Assembly (NCBI RefSeq): GCF_025345615.1
Contig: NZ_JAODWD010000001.1
Span: forward strand, 747,304 to 811,303
Length of the DNA: 64,000 bases
DNA from: Mycobacterium deserti
GTDB lineage: Bacteria; Actinomycetota; Actinomycetes; Mycobacteriales; Mycobacteriaceae
Direction: 5' to 3'
Each line of letters opens with the position of its first letter. The first letter of the stretch is position 1. Positions 57,203 to 64,000 of the stretch are shown here, in pieces. Position numbers and translations under genes: made by a program. Below the pieces are notes generated by a model that was given only the letters and a program-made list of their open reading frames with translations, was not told where the DNA came from and made no database searches.

Positions 57203-58852
57203 ATGACCGACGGACCCCTGATCGTGCAGTCCGACAAGACCGTGCTGCTCGAAGTCGATCATGAGCTGGCGGGTGCGGCGCGGGCCGCGATCGCCCCGTT
57301 CGCCGAACTCGAACGCGCACCCGAACACATCCACACCTACCGGATCACCCCGCTGGCCTTATGGAACGCCCGCGCAGCGGGCCACGACGCCGAGCAGGTC
57401 GTCGACGCGCTGGTGTCGTTCTCCCGCTACGCCGTGCCGCAACCCCTGCTGGTCGACATCGTCGACACCATGGCCCGCTACGGACGCCTGCAGCTGGTCA
57501 AGCACCCGGCCCACGGTTTGACGCTGGTGAGCCTGGACCGCGCGGTGCTCGAAGAGGTGCTGCGCAACAAGAAGATCGCGCCGATGCTGGGCGCGCGCCT
57601 CGACGACGACACCGTGATCGTGCACAACAGCGAACGCGGCCGAGTAAAACAGATGCTGCTCAAGATCGGCTGGCCCGCCGAGGATCTGGCCGGCTACGTC
57701 GACGGCGAGAAGCATCCGATCGCGCTGGACCAGGAGAACTGGCACCTGCGCGACTACCAGCAGATGGCCACCGAGTCGTTTTGGGCGGGCGGCTCGGGCG
57801 TCGTCGTGCTGCCCTGCGGCGCGGGCAAGACCCTCGTGGGCGCAGCCGCCATGGCCAAGGCGGGCGCCACGACGCTGATCCTGGTGACAAACACCGTCGC
57901 CGGTAGGCAGTGGAAACGCGAGCTGATCAACCGCACGTCGCTGACCGAGGATGAGATCGGCGAGTACTCCGGGGAGAAGAAGGAGATCCGGCCGGTCACC
58001 ATCGCGACCTATCAGGTGATCACCCGTCGCACCAAGGGCGAATACCGGCATCTGGAGTTGTTCGACAGCCGCGACTGGGGCCTGATCATCTACGACGAGG
58101 TGCACCTGCTGCCCGCCCCGGTGTTCCGGATGACGGCCGACCTGCAGTCGCGGCGACGGCTGGGCCTGACCGCCACGCTGATCCGCGAGGACGGCCGCGA
58201 GGGCGACGTCTTCTCACTGATCGGGCCGAAGCGCTATGACGCACCCTGGAAGGACATCGAGGCCCAGGGCTGGATCGCTCCCGCCGAATGCATCGAGGTG
58301 CGGGTGACGATGACCGACAACGAACGCATGCTCTACGCCACCGCCGAACCCGACGAACGCTACAAGCTGTGCTCGACAGTGCACACGAAAATCGCTGTGG
58401 TGAAGTCGATCCTGGAGAAGCACAAGGGTGAGCAGACGCTGGTCATCGGCGCGTACCTCGACCAGCTCGAGGAGCTCGGAGAGGAACTCGACGCCCCGGT
58501 GATCCAAGGGTCGACGAAGAACGCCGAACGCGAGGCGCTGTACGACTCGTTCCGCCGTGGCGAGATCTCCACCCTGGTGGTGTCCAAGGTCGCGAACTTC
58601 TCCATCGACCTACCGGAAGCCTCGGTGGCCGTGCAGGTTTCGGGAACCTTCGGATCCCGGCAGGAGGAAGCGCAGCGGCTGGGCCGGCTGCTGCGGCCCA
58701 AGCACGACGGTGGCGGCGCGATCTTCTACTCGGTGGTCTCACGCGACAGCCTCGACGCCGAATACGCCGCCCACCGACAGCGGTTCCTCGCCGAGCAGGG
58801 CTACGGCTACATCATCAAGGACGCCGACGACCTGCTCGGCCCCGCGATATGA
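57203..58852 (+). CDS. XPB/ERCC3-type DNA helicase
   Basis: Superfamily 2 helicase of 549 residues, homologous to eukaryotic XPB and to Rv0861c (Ercc3). Motif I is LPCGAGKT, motif II is YDEVH, motif III is LTATLIREDGREGD and motif VI is QRLGRLLRPK. It should unwind DNA 3' to 5' in nucleotide repair or transcription. Its partner-like gene Rv0862c lies upstream. It is coupled to the VOC gene by ATGA. Confidence 0.96.
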   Translation: MTDGPLIVQSDKTVLLEVDHELAGAARAAIAPFAELERAPEHIHTYRITPLALWNARAAGHDAEQVVDALVSFSRYAVPQPLLVDIVDTMARYGRLQLVKHPAHGLTLVSLDRAVLEEVLRNKKIAPMLGARLDDDTVIVHNSERGRVKQMLLKIGWPAEDLAGYVDGEKHPIALDQENWHLRDYQQMATESFWAGGSGVVVLPCGAGKTLVGAAAMAKAGATTLILVTNTVAGRQWKRELINRTSLTEDEIGEYSGEKKEIRPVTIATYQVITRRTKGEYRHLELFDSRDWGLIIYDEVHLLPAPVFRMTADLQSRRRLGLTATLIREDGREGDVFSLIGPKRYDAPWKDIEAQGWIAPAECIEVRVTMTDNERMLYATAEPDERYKLCSTVHTKIAVVKSILEKHKGEQTLVIGAYLDQLEELGEELDAPVIQGSTKNAEREALYDSFRRGEISTLVVSKVANFSIDLPEASVAVQVSGTFGSRQEEAQRLGRLLRPKHDGGGAIFYSVVSRDSLDAEYAAHRQRFLAEQGYGYIIKDADDLLGPAI

Positions 58853-59199
58853 CCGTGCGCCGAGTGATGCCCGTGCTCACGGTCGCCGACCTGGAGGCGA
58901 CGCGGGACGCGTACGTGCGGGTACTCGGGCTGCGCGAGGTGATGAACCACGGCTGGATTGTCACGCTCGCCGACGACGGGCACCGCCATCAGCTGAGCCT
59001 GATGACCAAAGATGCGACGGCACCGTCGAATCCGGCCGTTTCCGTTGAGGTCGACGACGTCGATGCCGCCTACCGAGCCGCCGTCGACCTCGGCTTGCGG
59101 ATCGTCCACCCGCTCAGTGACGAGGAGTGGGGCGTTCGCCGGTTCTTCTTCGCCGACGAGTCCGGCAATGTGGTCAACGTGTTGAGCCACCGGTCCTGA
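58849..59199 (+). CDS. VOC-family (glyoxalase/bleomycin resistance) protein
   Basis: Single VOC module of 116 residues: MPVLTVADLEATRDAYVRVLGLREV, then VSVEVDDVDAAYRAAVDLGLRIVHPL, and RRFFFADESGNVVNVL. The glutamate in the first strand position typical of metal-binding members is not obvious, so it may be a binding protein. It starts inside the XPB stop (4-bp overlap). Confidence 0.85.
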   Translation: MTVRRVMPVLTVADLEATRDAYVRVLGLREVMNHGWIVTLADDGHRHQLSLMTKDATAPSNPAVSVEVDDVDAAYRAAVDLGLRIVHPLSDEEWGVRRFFFADESGNVVNVLSHRS

Positions 59200-59204
59200 C
59201 TGCT

Positions 59205-59549
59205 TTAGATATGTTTCCCAACGGGTTTGGACACGGTCAGTAGCACCACCGAATCCTCCGTTGCGCTCAGGCCGTGCCGTTCGCGCGGAAGGATGATGTG
59301 GTCGCCGGGAGTGCCGTCCCAACCCGCCGACGAATTGGTCACCCGCACCCGGCCCTGAAGTACCTGCAGAGTCGCCTCGCCGGGGCTCTCGTGATCATCC
59401 AGAACGCTGCCCGCCGTCAGCGCGATCAGCGTCTGACGCAGGTTGTGCTCATGGCCGCCGTAGACGGTGTGCGCGCTGCGGCCGCTGCTTGCCGCGCGAG
59501 CGGTCTCCAAATGCTCTCGGGCCAGTGCGGTGAGTGAGATCTTCTCCAT
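59205..59549 (-). CDS. cupin-domain protein
   Basis: Small cupin of about 114 residues. Motif 1-like HEHNLRQTLIALTAGSVLDDHESPGEATLQVLQGRV and motif 2-like PGDHIILPRERHGL are visible, though the usual metal triad is partly altered. ATG 59549 (MEKISLTAL) is chosen. It converges with the VOC gene. Such stand-alone cupins often bind metal or small ligands; no role can be given. Confidence 0.8.
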   Translation of the reverse strand: MEKISLTALAREHLETARAASSGRSAHTVYGGHEHNLRQTLIALTAGSVLDDHESPGEATLQVLQGRVRVTNSSAGWDGTPGDHIILPRERHGLSATEDSVVLLTVSKPVGKHI

Positions 59550-59699
59550 ATATGCGCGTCCTTCCCGGACGATCGAGGGCTGGTCGATTCGCGGTACGAC
59601 TGCCACCACGATCCTCGCGGCGAGCTTTCCCGGCAAGGCTGAGCGTAGTTTTCGGCTCGCGCACGCACCCGCGGGGCCGAGACGCTAGCCTCATTACCC

Positions 59700-60281
59700 A
59701 TGACCGCACACCGCCGCCTCAAGGCTGCACTGGCCGGCACCGCGCTCGGCCTTTCTGCGCTGCTGCAAGCGGGCGCGGCCGGCGCCGACCCTGTGCCGCC
59801 ATTGCCTCCGCCCGTCCCGGGCGCTCCCGGCGAGCCCGCTCCTGCTCCGGGGCAGCCCTTTGCGGTGGACGTCGACGAGGCGGCGCCACCACCCGCCCCG
59901 CCGCCTGTCGGCCCGCCACCCGTGCCGGAGATGCCGAACCCGCAGTACGGGCAGGGCACGAGCCCGGGACCGCTCGGCTTCCTGCGGGACGCCTGGAACC
60001 AGGCCAAGGATCCGTACGGATTCACGGGGACGCCGCCGGGGCAACCGCCCGGCGTGGCTCCGCCGCCGCCGGGTGCGGGGCCCGCGCCGCAACTGCCTCC
60101 CGGATACGTATCGCTGACCGCGCCGGAGTCCAACGGTCCGCCGGTCGCACCGCCGACCGAGGGCGGGCCCGCACTTCCGCCGGGGTACTACCCCCTGGAC
60201 GGGCCACCGCCGCCTGGATATTTCGACGCGCCTCCACCCGCTCCGGTACCGCCCGAGGGGCCGATACCACCGAGGCCGTAG
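59700..60281 (+). CDS. exported proline-rich protein
   Basis: Protein of 193 residues. The N-terminal segment AALAGTALGLSALLQAGAAGADP looks like a signal peptide. The mature part is Pro/Gly/Ala-rich with PPPP tracts and a short non-repetitive part (GFLRDAWNQAKDPYGFTG). It is probably cell-wall associated or secreted. I recognise no catalytic domain. Confidence 0.7.
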   Translation: MTAHRRLKAALAGTALGLSALLQAGAAGADPVPPLPPPVPGAPGEPAPAPGQPFAVDVDEAAPPPAPPPVGPPPVPEMPNPQYGQGTSPGPLGFLRDAWNQAKDPYGFTGTPPGQPPGVAPPPPGAGPAPQLPPGYVSLTAPESNGPPVAPPTEGGPALPPGYYPLDGPPPPGYFDAPPPAPVPPEGPIPPRP

Positions 60282-60346
60282 CGCGAGCTGCATTGTGAGG
60301 TAACGCCTTCCAGCTGCGAGCCATCGTGTCGTGGCGGTCTCGTGCA

Positions 60347-60370
60347 GCATCGCCCATGGTGGGGCGATGC
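60347..60370. terminator. hairpin between convergent genes
   Basis: GCATCGCCC (60347-60355) and GGGCGATGC (60362-60370) form a perfect 9-bp stem with a 6-base loop. It lies between the exported proline-rich gene and the convergent LysR gene. No T-tract follows, as is usual in mycobacterial terminators. Confidence 0.55.
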
Positions 60371-60426
60371 GACCGAACCACCGAATGGTGCATGTCGGCG
60401 ATGGCCGCCGCGCCGCTTCGGATCCC

Positions 60427-61347
60427 TCAGCCGACCCCACGATGAGGGTCGCCGGCGGGTAGCCAGACATCGTCGTCCTCGATGCCGAGGTCTGCGCCAT
60501 CGCGCGTGAACGCGTCGACGACGGCCAGCACGGCTGCGTTGGCCTCGTCGCGACGCCACACCAGTGACCATGTCCACAACGGCGCCGGGTGAATGATCGG
60601 TCGCCGCACGAGGTCTGGGGGCTGCTGCTCGTTCTGCCCCTTCGGGTTGTTCAGAACCGGTCGGCCGAGCCCTCGAACATGCTCGAAAAACGTTGGGCCC
60701 GTGACACCCCCGTCATCGGTATGCGCCACACGCGCACCGGTGTCGGCACCGAACTGCTCGCCGAACCGATTCCATGACGACCACGTCGCGGTGTCTGCAT
60801 CAACCAGCACGACGGTGTCCTTCGCCTCCACCGGAGACGTATCCGGCCCGGCGCACAGAGCGTAGAGCCGGTCCACCCCGACCAGGCGCGCCTGCAGCGA
60901 CAGCGACTCCAGATCGCTGTTGTCCACCCAACAGATGGCGAGGTCGAGGATTCCCTCGGACACCCGCGCGGCCTGGGTGTGCGACGGCATCACCCAGGTG
61001 TCGATCCGCAGCTGCGCGACTCCGGCCGCCCGTTCGGCCCAGTCGACGGGACACCAGTTGACGCAGCCGATCCGAACCGGTTCGGTGGTCGGCAGTTCGC
61101 GGGCCCGCCTTCGGAGATCATCGGCCTGCTCCACCAAAGCACGGGCATGCGGTAGCAGCGACGCACCGGTGGGAGTGAGAGCCACCGATCGCCGGTCGCG
61201 GTCGAACAGCCGCACCTTGAGATCCCGTTCGAGCGCTTTGATCTGCTGCGACAGCGACGGCCCGGCGATGCGTAACCGGTCGGCGGCGCGGCCGAAGTTC
61301 AGCTCCTCGGCCACGGTTACGAAGTAGCGCAGCTGGCGCAGCTCCAC
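60427..61347 (-). CDS. LysR-family transcriptional regulator
   Basis: LysR-type regulator of 306 residues. The N-terminal winged helix reads MELRQLRYFVTVAEELNFGRAADRLRIAGPSLSQQIKALERDL, followed by the effector-binding domain. The start is GTG 61347. It is divergent from the SDR gene, with a 95-bp gap containing an inverted repeat, so it probably controls the SDR/SnoaL pair. Confidence 0.92.
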   Translation of the reverse strand: MELRQLRYFVTVAEELNFGRAADRLRIAGPSLSQQIKALERDLKVRLFDRDRRSVALTPTGASLLPHARALVEQADDLRRRARELPTTEPVRIGCVNWCPVDWAERAAGVAQLRIDTWVMPSHTQAARVSEGILDLAICWVDNSDLESLSLQARLVGVDRLYALCAGPDTSPVEAKDTVVLVDADTATWSSWNRFGEQFGADTGARVAHTDDGGVTGPTFFEHVRGLGRPVLNNPKGQNEQQPPDLVRRPIIHPAPLWTWSLVWRRDEANAAVLAVVDAFTRDGADLGIEDDDVWLPAGDPHRGVG

Positions 61348-61376
61348 GGACCGAGCCTAATGCACCCAACGCAGTA

Positions 61377-61391
61377 GGAGGCGCAGCCTCC
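61377..61391. promoter_or_regulatory. inverted repeat in the LysR-SDR divergent region
   Basis: GGAGGC-GCA-GCCTCC is a 6-bp palindrome with a 3-bp spacer, centred 37 bp upstream of the LysR start. The position suits a LysR-type binding site, but it does not show the classic T-N11-A half-site clearly. Confidence 0.4.
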
Positions 61392-61442
61392 CAACAGGGA
61401 GCAAACCGGTCGTGGCCACGCGGAGTTCTGCTCGTCGACCCT

Positions 61443-62192
61443 TTGTTCCGGTACGTATCCGCACAAGAAAGGATTCGACATGACTGTCCACAACGGGTCG
61501 CGGTCATCACCGGCGCTTCGCAGGGCATCGGGGCAGGGCTGGTTTCGGCCTATCGCAAGCTCGGTTACGCGGTGGTCGCGAACTCCCGCTCCATCGGCGA
61601 CAGCGAGGATCCCATGGTCCTTGCCGTCGCAGGCGACATCGCGCAGCCGGGGGTCGGCGCGTGCATCATCGACGCGGCACTTGCGCGGTTCGGCCGGGTC
61701 GACACGGTGGTCAACAACGCCGGGATCTTTGTTGCCAAACCGTTCACCGATTACACCGACGACGACTACGACGCGGTCACCGGGGTGAATCTGCGTGGCT
61801 TCTTCGAGGTGTCGCGGGCGGCGGTGGCCGCGATGGCGACCCGGCCCGGTGGCGGCCACATCGTCAACATCTCCACCAGCCTTGTGGACCAAGCCAATTC
61901 GCAGGTGCCCTCGGCACTGGCGTCGTTGAGCAAGGGTGGGCTCAACGCCGCAACCAAGGCACTCGCCGTCGAATACGCATCGACCGGGATCCGGGTCAAC
62001 GCCGTGGCACTGGGCGTGATCCGCACCCCGATGCACGATCCGTCGTCGTACGAGTCTCTGTCGAAGCTGAACCCCAGCGGTCGCATGGGCGACATCGATG
62101 ACGCCGTCGACGCCGTTGTCTTCCTGGAGAACGCCCCGTTCGTCACCGGCGAGATCCTGCACGTGGACGGCGGTCAAAGTGCAGGGCACTGA
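61443..62192 (+). CDS. SDR-family protein, start region apparently frameshifted
   Basis: Short-chain dehydrogenase/reductase-like protein of about 249 residues. The cofactor motif ITGASQGIGAGLV and the NNAG motif (VNNAGIF) are intact. The catalytic YxxxK position reads ASLSK, so the active-site Tyr is Ala. A good start, ATG 61480 after AAAGGA, is in the wrong frame; one extra base near 61488 would give MTVPQRVAVITG. As written, translation would need TTG 61443. Either this is a sequencing error or the gene is disrupted. It is divergent from the LysR gene. Confidence 0.75.
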   Translation: MFRYVSAQERIRHDCPQRVAVITGASQGIGAGLVSAYRKLGYAVVANSRSIGDSEDPMVLAVAGDIAQPGVGACIIDAALARFGRVDTVVNNAGIFVAKPFTDYTDDDYDAVTGVNLRGFFEVSRAAVAAMATRPGGGHIVNISTSLVDQANSQVPSALASLSKGGLNAATKALAVEYASTGIRVNAVALGVIRTPMHDPSSYESLSKLNPSGRMGDIDDAVDAVVFLENAPFVTGEILHVDGGQSAGH

Positions 62193-62553
62193 CGTCGTGC
62201 GCGACGTCATGGACCAGTGGAAGGCGGGCATCGACGCCCACGATCCGCAGACGGTGGCCGCGGTGTTCGCCGAGGACGCGATCTTTCAGGGCCTGCGGCC
62301 CTACAGCGTCGGACGTCAAGGCGTCTTCGACTACTACGACTCCCAGCCGCGTGGAATGACGGTCAACTACCAGATAATGGAAAGCCGCAGACCCACAACC
62401 GGATTGGTGGTCGGCTACCTTCGCGCAGACTTCGCGTTCCGCGACCGGCCGCCCCTCGCGCTGAACGTCGGCGTGGTCGTCGCGCAAACGGGCGGCCGGT
62501 GGCGCATCGTGCACTACCAGGCGTCACCGCCGGCTAGCTCAGGGCGGGAATGA
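62179..62553 (+). CDS. SnoaL-like (SgcJ/EcaC-type) protein
   Basis: NTF2-fold protein of about 124 residues: MDQWKAGIDAHDPQTVAAVFAEDAIFQG, FDYYDSQPRGMTVNYQIME, then GGRWRIVHYQASPP. The start is uncertain between GTG 62179, overlapping the SDR stop, GTG 62197 and ATG 62209. It is co-transcribed with the SDR gene and its 3' end overlaps the convergent LLM gene by 20 bp. Confidence 0.8.
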   Translation: MQGTDVVRDVMDQWKAGIDAHDPQTVAAVFAEDAIFQGLRPYSVGRQGVFDYYDSQPRGMTVNYQIMESRRPTTGLVVGYLRADFAFRDRPPLALNVGVVVAQTGGRWRIVHYQASPPASSGRE

Positions 62554-63523
62554 CCTCGCGTTCGAACAGCTCGATGCTGTCGCGGTCGTAGGCCGCCTCG
62601 GGGAAGTACATGATCGCGTACTCGCAGCCGAGGTCGCGCATCTTCGTCAGCTTCTCGACGATCTGCTCCGGAGTGCCGGTAGCGGCGTCGGGTGAGGTGA
62701 GCGTGCCGAGCATCATGTCGACGGCTTTCTCGTCGGCCACGGCCACCTGCATGGCACGGATGCGCTCGATGCGCTCTTCCACATCGGCCTCCGACGAGCC
62801 GATCACGCAGTGGAAGTTGGACGACCGCACGATCGCGTCATAGTCGCTGCCCACGTCGCGGCAGTGATCGGCCAGCACCTGCGACTTGTGCACGAAGCCC
62901 TCCGGCGCCGAGGTGAAATTGGTGTACTGGGCGTATTTGGCGGCGATGCGCAGTGTCACCTTCTCGCCGCCGCCCGCGATCCACATCGGAAGTCCGCCGT
63001 CCTGCAACGGCTTCGGCGCCACGATCGCCCCGTCGACCTGATAGTGCTTACCGTCGAAGCTGACCTTGCCGTCGCGCCATGCGTCACGCATGATCTGCAC
63101 ACCTTCATCAAGGCGGGCCAATCTCACTCCTGCAGAGGGAAACCCGTAACCGTAGGCGCGCCACTCATGCTCATACCAGCCGCCGCCGATACCCATCTGA
63201 ACGCGACCGCCTGAGATGATGTCCGCCGTCGCGGCGACCTTGGCCAGGTACACCGGATTGCGATAGCTCATCGCCGTGCACATCTGGCCCAGCTTGATGC
63301 GCGACGTCGTGGCGGCATACGCCGACATCAGCGACCATGCCTCGTGCGTCGCCTCCGCGGTGGGCACCGGCACGGTGTGGAAATGGTCGTACACCCACAG
63401 CGAATCCCACGGTCCCCTGTCGGCATGCGCGGCCAGATCGCGCATGAGCGGCCAGTGGTTGGCCGTGGGGATGTTGACGAGATCGAGCCGCCAGCCTTGG
63501 GGGATAAAGAGTCCGAAGCGCAT
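62534..63523 (-). CDS. F420-dependent LLM-class oxidoreductase
   Basis: Luciferase-like TIM-barrel protein of 329 residues. LWVYDHFHTVPVP, the segment RNPVYLAKVAATADIISGGRVQMGIGGGWYEHEW and PMWIAGGGEKVTLRIAAKYA are typical of F420-using members. The substrate is unknown. No purine-rich ribosome-binding site precedes ATG 63523. It converges with the SnoaL gene. Confidence 0.87.
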   Translation of the reverse strand: MRFGLFIPQGWRLDLVNIPTANHWPLMRDLAAHADRGPWDSLWVYDHFHTVPVPTAEATHEAWSLMSAYAATTSRIKLGQMCTAMSYRNPVYLAKVAATADIISGGRVQMGIGGGWYEHEWRAYGYGFPSAGVRLARLDEGVQIMRDAWRDGKVSFDGKHYQVDGAIVAPKPLQDGGLPMWIAGGGEKVTLRIAAKYAQYTNFTSAPEGFVHKSQVLADHCRDVGSDYDAIVRSSNFHCVIGSSEADVEERIERIRAMQVAVADEKAVDMMLGTLTSPDAATGTPEQIVEKLTKMRDLGCEYAIMYFPEAAYDRDSIELFEREVIPALS

Positions 63524-63638
63524 GAAAGGAGACTCTAAGCCCGTTCGTTACCGAGTTGCCTTCGGAAGCCGACGGCCGTGCGATATGGTGTGGCTCACAG
63601 ACCTGCCAGTATGTGATGTACGCCACAAAGGAGGCGCA

Positions 63639-63860
63639 GTGGACGGTTTTCGGGGTGCCGCGGTGCCGGGGCCACAACCACGCCCCTCACGCACCAGTGG
63701 ACACAACGCCGCCGTGCGGTGGTTCTATGGTCTACTCCTCATCGTCATCGGCATCGCCGCGGTGGCGGGCATCATCAGCACCGCGTCGATGGGACAGACC
63801 CCGGTCGCCATCGCCATCGGCATCGTCGCTCTCGCGTTCTTCTCCCGCGTCGGCTGCTGA
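63639..63860 (+). CDS. small membrane protein, 73 aa
   Basis: Short protein with a Pro-rich N-terminus (about 1-24) and two hydrophobic segments, FYGLLLIVIGIAAVAGII and VAIAIGIVALAFF. GTG 63639 is supported by the strong AAAGGAGG at 63627-63634. Function unknown. It precedes the PPOX-like gene on the same strand by 39 bp. Confidence 0.7.
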   Translation: MDGFRGAAVPGPQPRPSRTSGHNAAVRWFYGLLLIVIGIAAVAGIISTASMGQTPVAIAIGIVALAFFSRVGC

Positions 63861-63899
63861 CCGCCCTGAGTTGACGGGGTCCGCAGCTAGCCTGGCTGC

Positions 63900-64000
63900 A
63901 TGGCCCTCTCCAAGGAAGAACGCGAACAGTTCCTCGCCGAACCGCACGTCGCCGCGTTGTCGGTCAACGCAGGCGACAAGCGCGGCCCACTGACGGTGCC
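63900..64000 (+). CDS. PPOX/F420-type pyridoxamine-phosphate-oxidase-like protein, 3' end missing
   Basis: Only 33 residues are inside the window: MALSKEEREQFLAEPHVAAL followed by SVNAGDKRGPLTVP. This N-terminus is typical of the split-barrel PPOX family that uses F420 or flavin, with the first strand and turn visible. The remainder lies outside the window. Assignment is by pattern only. Confidence 0.7.
   Translation, partial: MALSKEEREQFLAEPHVAALSVNAGDKRGPLTV

Overview
This high-GC window has the gene order, codon usage and frequent 1-4 bp gene overlaps of a mycobacterium. It looks like an environmental, fast-growing (Mycolicibacterium-type) species, not a member of the tuberculosis complex. 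About forty genes match, from memory, the M. tuberculosis H37Rv block Rv0904c to Rv0861c, read here in inverted orientation: accD3, prrA/prrB, Rv0898c, Rv0897c, gltA2, citA, Rv0887c, fprB, Rv0885, serC, sepH, Rv0882, Rv0881, Rv0880, Rv0879c, Rv0877, Rv0876c, Rv0875c, cspB, Rv0870c, moaA2, moaD2, rpfA, moaE2, mog, moaC2, Rv0863, Rv0862c and Rv0861c (XPB). Species-specific genes fill the gaps. Features recalled for that part of H37Rv, such as OmpATb, PPE13 and PE_PGRS15, are absent. No tRNA, rRNA, integrase, insertion sequence or CRISPR array was found.

Layout. 1-1357 is the 3' part of accD3. 1354-17252 is an accessory block between accD3 and prrA: a hydrolase, a TetR/flavin monooxygenase divergon, a FadD35-like acyl-CoA synthetase, an epoxide hydrolase, an FAD oxidoreductase, a TetR/SnoaL regulon, an operon of three ABC half-exporters and a potassium-channel protein. 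17301-21620 holds prrAB, an FKBP isomerase, a DUF2630 protein and a large FAD oxidoreductase. 21624-23469 is a MarR/efflux operon. 23586-28865 holds two citrate synthases (gltA2 and citA) flanking a TetR gene, an MFS exporter and pdxH. 28862-35716 is a carbohydrate-flavoured accessory stretch with a secreted GH16 enzyme, a GT-C-type glycosyltransferase and an unusual exported GH1 enzyme carrying a long acidic linker. 35769-45047 returns to conserved genes (fprB, diiron protein, serC, sepH, the Rv0880-Rv0881 operon). 45044-58852 is the conserved DUF3027, MFS, cspB, molybdopterin, rpfA and XPB block. 58849-64000 is accessory again: VOC, cupin, proline-rich exported protein, a LysR divergon with SDR, SnoaL and LLM enzymes, and the start of a PPOX-fold gene.

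Regulation is the most informative layer. The rpfA leader combines a CRP-like site with a c-di-AMP (ydaO-type) riboswitch. The Rv0885-serC gap carries a perfect CRP consensus. Three local regulators (TetR at 2351, TetR at 8765, MarR at 21624) have inverted or repeated operator-like sequences at the genes they probably control. Long inverted repeats lie at 23521-23570, 30517-30542 and 49089-49145. I did not find a clearly new multi-gene system. The best candidates for something undescribed are the GH1 fusion protein, the shared TetR box at 8739 and 10529, and the broken start of the SDR gene at 61443.
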